Below are positions 6,070 through 8,500 of a stretch of 8,500 nucleotides of DNA, piece by piece. The stretch is from Chloroflexota bacterium. Lineage in GTDB: Bacteria > Chloroflexota > Anaerolineae > Caldilineales > Caldilineaceae. A program made the translations under genes and the position numbers. The notes beneath the pieces are model-generated. The model was not told the DNA's origin. It saw only the letters and a program-made list of their open reading frames with translations, and did not search any database. Position 1 is the stretch's first letter. Every line of letters starts with the position of its first letter. Location of the stretch: the NCBI GenBank assembly GCA_003577365.1, contig QEUY01000120.1, positions 1 to 8,500 of the forward strand, given 5' to 3'.

Positions 6070-6085
6070 CCGTTGCTCGAACAAG
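6070..6085 (-). repeat. Copy 1 of the 16-bp motif, over the pyrG transcription start
   Basis: The plus strand reads CCGTTGCTCGAACAAG. Its core TTGCTCGAACAA (6073-6084) is a 12-bp palindrome except for one mismatched pair. It abuts the -10 and should cover the transcription start of pyrG, a position typical of a repressor site. A close copy is at 4211-4226. Operator function is an inference. Confidence 0.4.
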
Positions 6086-6092
6086 TATACCA
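6084..6092 (-). promoter_or_regulatory. Extended -10 promoter of pyrG
   Basis: The minus strand reads TGGTATACT: a TATACT -10 (6084-6089) with the TGn extension. No good -35 exists at 16-18 bp spacing; that region instead contains two direct repeats (6105-6123). Transcription should start near 6077, about 27 bases before the ATG at 6050, so the leader is short and has no room for a long attenuator. Confidence 0.68.
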
Positions 6093-6104
6093 TGCGGTGC
6101 AAGT

Positions 6105-6123
6105 TTTTGCCTGGTTTTGCCTG
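6105..6123 (-). repeat. Two 9-bp direct repeats with 10-bp period upstream of pyrG
   Basis: The minus strand reads CAGGCAAAA, one base, then CAGGCAAAA again, so the two copies repeat every 10 bp and face the same side of the helix. They sit where the pyrG -35 element would be expected and the promoter has no clear -35. This could be an activator site or an A-tract bend; only the repeat itself is directly seen. Confidence 0.6.
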
Positions 6124-6280
6124 CCCCAGCGCGACGTTGCGCCCGGCGCGGGGCTTCGGCAAACGGTTGCAGGTGGTGTATCATGGCCCATGGCGGCCCG
6201 ACCGGCGCGCGGGCTGCGCGTTCACTTGTGCAAAACGGCGGAGCGGGAACGTACCCAGGAGCGACGAGAGAGGGTGAAAT

Positions 6281-6724
6281 GTGACGAACGACGACCCCGT
6301 GCTGGCGCGGTTGTTGGATAAGCTGGCGCAGGCGCAAGCCTGCTGGTTTAGCTCGGTGCGCCCCGATGGCCGCGCTCACCTCGCGCCCATTTGGCATGTC
6401 TGGCACAACCGGCGTATCTATGTGGTGACCCAGGCCGGTTCGGTGCGCGCCCGCAACATCCAGGCCAACCCGGCGGTGAGCGTGGCGCTGCCCGACCCGA
6501 TGAACGTGGTGATCGTGGAGGGGACAGCGCGGCCCGCGCCCGAGGCCGCGGCAGAAATCCAGCCGCTCTTTGCCGCCAAGTACAAATGGGATATCAGCAC
6601 CGACGACGACTATACGCTGGTGCTTGAGGTGACGCCGCATAAGCTGATGGCGTGGGGCGCGGACGGCGAGGGGCGCTGGCATTTTGACGGCGAGCCGGAT
6701 CGCGGGCGCACGGAGCCGGCATGA
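6281..6724 (+). CDS. Pyridoxamine 5'-phosphate oxidase-like split-barrel flavin protein
   Basis: The 147-residue product resembles the small FMN- or F420-binding split-barrel proteins. The conserved pattern is a strand with WFSSVRPDGRAHLAPIW (22-38), then WHNRRIYVVTQAGSVRARNIQANPAVSVA (41-69, which includes the basic loop expected near the cofactor phosphate) and VIVEGTARP (77-85). It is probably a cytoplasmic reductase or oxidase of unknown substrate; true PdxH is longer and has a pyridoxal-binding C-terminus absent here. The start is the GTG at 6281, with AGGG six bases upstream. The ATG at 6279 is ruled out because the next codon is TGA. It is the first gene of a three-gene rightward cluster and overlaps the PHP gene by ATGA. 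No good promoter was found; TATCAT at 6179-6184 is the best -10 but lacks a -35. Confidence 0.82.
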   Translation: MTNDDPVLARLLDKLAQAQACWFSSVRPDGRAHLAPIWHVWHNRRIYVVTQAGSVRARNIQANPAVSVALPDPMNVVIVEGTARPAPEAAAEIQPLFAAKYKWDISTDDDYTLVLEVTPHKLMAWGADGEGRWHFDGEPDRGRTEPA

Positions 6725-7641
6725 GCAGCGCGGTGGCCCGCTACCCTGTCGATCTCCAGGTGCACAGCACCTATTCAGACGGCGCCGGCACGCCGCAGGC
6801 GCTGGTGGCCCGCGCCGCGGCGCTGGGCATCCGCGTCTTGGCGCTGACCGACCATGACACGGTGCAGGGCGTCGACGCCGCCAGGGAGGCGGGGCGGCGG
6901 CACGGCGTCTGGGTTCTGCCTGGCCTGGAGTTTAGCACACGCAGCGACCGCGACCTGGACCTGCTCGACATCAACATCCTGGGCTATGGCATCGACCCGC
7001 ATCACCCGGCGTTGACCGCCGTCTTGCAGCAGGTGGTCGAGAGCCGCATCGAGCAGAAGGTGCGCCAGATCGAACGGCTGCAAGGCTACGGCGTCGACGT
7101 GCCGGTGGAGGATGTTTTGGCGCGCGCCGGCGGTGTGCCGGGCCGGCTGCACATCGCCCAGGTGGCGCTGGAGCGCAACCCGCAGCATTTTCAGTCGCTG
7201 CAAGAGGTCTTTGACCAGTATCTCGCACCCGACGCGCCCCATTCCACCTATGTCACGCGCAGCTTTAGCCTGACGGTGGAAGAGTCGATCGCCGTGACCC
7301 ACGCCGCGGGCGGGATCGCGGTCTTGGCCCACCCCGGCAGCTATACCCGTGTGCAGGATGTCAATGGGGCGGTGCGGCGCATGCAGGCCATGGGGTTGGA
7401 CGGGCTGGAGGTGCGCTATCCCTATGCCCAGAACCGCGGGCATCGTGGCGCATCGGCGGCCCAGGTGGCGCGGGTGATCGCCCGTTTTCGCAGCCTGGCA
7501 CTGGAGCTTGACCTGATCCAGACCGGCGGCAGTGACTATCACGGCACGGCCAAACCCGGCATCACGCTGGGCATGGCCGGTTTGACCCTGGCTGAGTGGA
7601 CGGCATTGGCCGCTCGGCTGGGGTGGAGATGGGATGCATGA
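6721..7641 (+). CDS. PHP-family metal-dependent phosphoesterase (RNase AM/YciV-like)
   Basis: The 306-residue product is a PHP-domain protein of the YciV/RNase AM type, whose characterised members remove 5' nucleotides from short RNAs or hydrolyse 3',5'-bisphosphonucleotides with a tri-metal centre. Motifs run in the family order: DLQVHSTYSDG (11-21), LTDHDT (42-47), GLEFS (68-72), GRLHIA (141-146), LAHPG (202-206) and GSDYHG (270-275). Likely metal ligands are His15, Asp20, His45, Glu70, His144, His204, Asp272 and His274. The first motif has Gln13 where most members have His (DLHxHS). The start ATG overlaps the previous stop as ATGA and has GGAG five bases upstream. Its own stop overlaps the alr start in the same way. 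Exact substrate is unknown; a histidinol-phosphatase is less likely because of the order and length. Confidence 0.88.
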   Translation: MSSAVARYPVDLQVHSTYSDGAGTPQALVARAAALGIRVLALTDHDTVQGVDAAREAGRRHGVWVLPGLEFSTRSDRDLDLLDINILGYGIDPHHPALTAVLQQVVESRIEQKVRQIERLQGYGVDVPVEDVLARAGGVPGRLHIAQVALERNPQHFQSLQEVFDQYLAPDAPHSTYVTRSFSLTVEESIAVTHAAGGIAVLAHPGSYTRVQDVNGAVRRMQAMGLDGLEVRYPYAQNRGHRGASAAQVARVIARFRSLALELDLIQTGGSDYHGTAKPGITLGMAGLTLAEWTALAARLGWRWDA

Positions 7642-8500
7642 GCGAATGGACACACAAATGGACACCGGAAAGGGCGCAGGCAGGAGCACAGAAAACACAG
7701 GAAAGAATACAGCCGCCGGACGCGCTCCGGCCAGGCCGCCCCACCTGGATTGAAGTAGACCGCAGCGCGCTGGTCAACAATGTCCGCGCTATCCGCCGCC
7801 GGCTCGCCCCCGGCTGCCAACTGATGGCCGTGGTCAAGGCCAACGCCTACGGCCACGGCGCGGTCGGGGTGGCCGAGACCGTGCTGGCCGCGGGCGCGGA
7901 TCGGCTGGCCGTGGCGACGCTGGCCGAAGCCGTGGAACTGCGCCAGGCCGGCGTCGGCGTGCCCATCCAGGTGTTGGGCTACACGCCCGGCTGGCAGATG
8001 GCCGAGGCCGTGTGCCAGGGGGTGACCGTTACGGTGTTCGACCTGGAGACGGTGCAGGCCCTGAGCGCGGCCGCGCGGGAGGCGGCGCAGACGGCGCAGG
8101 TGCATGTCAAGGTCAATACGGGGATGAACCGGCTGGGGCTGCCGCCACAGGCCGTGGCCGAGTTTCTGACCATGCTGCACGACTTTGCCGCGGTGCGCGT
8201 GGAGGGCATCTTCACCCATTTCGCCACGTCCGACGTCGACCGTGAGTTTGCGCGCACGCAGTTCGCCCGTTTTGCCGCGCTGCTCGACCAACTGGCGCAG
8301 GCCGGGCTGCGCCCGCCGCTGGCCCACGCCGCCAACTCCGCCGCCATCCTGACGCTGCCCGAAACGCATTTGGATATGGTGCGCTGCGGCATCGCCCTCT
8401 ATGGGCTGGACCCCGACGTGGAGGCCGCGCCGCTGCCGCCGGAGTTTCGCCCCGCGCTCAGTTGGAAGGCGCAGGTGGCGCAGGTCAGCTTTTTGCAGCC
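7638..8500 (+). CDS. alr: Alanine racemase, N-terminal 287 residues
   Basis: Alanine racemase interconverts L- and D-alanine with PLP and supplies D-alanine for peptidoglycan. The frame is open to the window end, so about 80-100 residues, including the catalytic tyrosine of the C-terminal domain, are missing. The TIM-barrel domain begins at PTWIEVD (35-41). PLP lysine Lys67 lies in VVKANAYGHG. HVKVNTGMNRLGL carries Lys158 and Arg165, spaced as the carbamylated lysine and substrate-binding arginine of Bacillus Alr. GIFTHFATSD, HAANSAAIL and DMVRCGIALYGL follow. The ATG at 7638 overlaps the PHP stop (ATGA). It adds about 34 polar residues, WTHKWTPE onward, that Alr proteins usually lack. No other start lies in frame before the barrel, so the extension is probably translated. 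Confidence 0.97.
   Translation, partial: MSEWTHKWTPERAQAGAQKTQERIQPPDALRPGRPTWIEVDRSALVNNVRAIRRRLAPGCQLMAVVKANAYGHGAVGVAETVLAAGADRLAVATLAEAVELRQAGVGVPIQVLGYTPGWQMAEAVCQGVTVTVFDLETVQALSAAAREAAQTAQVHVKVNTGMNRLGLPPQAVAEFLTMLHDFAAVRVEGIFTHFATSDVDREFARTQFARFAALLDQLAQAGLRPPLAHAANSAAILTLPETHLDMVRCGIALYGLDPDVEAAPLPPEFRPALSWKAQVAQVSFLQ

Noticed and set aside
6129..6142. GC-rich near-palindrome GCGCGACGTTGCGC in the divergent region
   Set aside because: It has almost no loop, no U-tract and no second copy; GC-rich DNA yields such matches readily.
6179..6184. TATCAT as the -10 of the PNPOx-PHP-alr cluster
   Set aside because: No acceptable -35 at 16-18 bp and no TGn extension; the cluster promoter remains unidentified.
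6051..6191. A longer PyrG starting at 6191
   Set aside because: It would cover the extended -10 promoter, while the ATG at 6050 has an excellent ribosome site.
6775..8369. Long minus-strand frames opposite the PHP and alr genes (6775-7698 and 7539-8369)
   Set aside because: The plus-strand genes carry full catalytic motifs and coupled starts; the minus frames show no family and no ribosome sites.

Overview
This is a GC-rich bacterial window packed with housekeeping genes. The protein sequences (an EF-P with an Ala-Arg-Gly-Gly tip loop, a yebC-ruvC-ruvA cluster and a long CTP synthase) suggest a Chloroflexota-like bacterium (Anaerolineae/Caldilineae type). That placement rests on remembered family resemblance only and is tentative.

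Layout. (1) Bases 1-429 (+) hold the C-terminal part of a PLP-dependent threonine/serine dehydratase whose start is outside the window. (2) Bases 468-630 (-) form a complete tRNA-Thr(CGU) unit: a TTGCCT/TATACT promoter, a 76-nt tRNA with encoded CCA, and a 10-bp hairpin terminator that also faces the end of the dehydratase. (3) Bases 711-1360 (-) hold efp (elongation factor P) behind a perfect TTGACA-17-TATAAT promoter. (4) Bases 1376-4288 (-) form a probable operon, yebC - ruvC - OmpR-type response regulator - ruvA, behind a TTGGCA-18-CATAAT promoter and a leader of about 110 nt that contains a long hairpin. (5) Bases 4305-6092 (-) hold pyrG (CTP synthase) behind an extended -10 promoter, with repeats and a near-palindrome around it. 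(6) A 230-bp divergent region (6051-6280) separates pyrG from a rightward cluster with two ATGA overlaps: a split-barrel flavin-type (PNPOx-like) protein, a PHP-family phosphoesterase/exonuclease, and alanine racemase (alr, cut by the window end).

How the genes relate. RuvA and RuvC act on Holliday junctions; RuvB is not in the window. YebC and EF-P both act on translation, and members of both families are linked to relief of ribosome stalling at proline-rich sequences. PyrG supplies CTP. Alanine racemase supplies D-alanine for peptidoglycan. The response regulator has no sensor kinase beside it and is the least expected member of the ruv cluster.

I see no insertion sequence, prophage gene, CRISPR array, defence module or riboswitch of a class I recognise, and no gene-free stretch longer than 300 bases. 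The points most worth a second look are regulatory: the response regulator between ruvC and ruvA, the yebC leader hairpin, repeated motifs shared by the pyrG, yebC and efp upstream regions, and an arginine at the EF-P tip.
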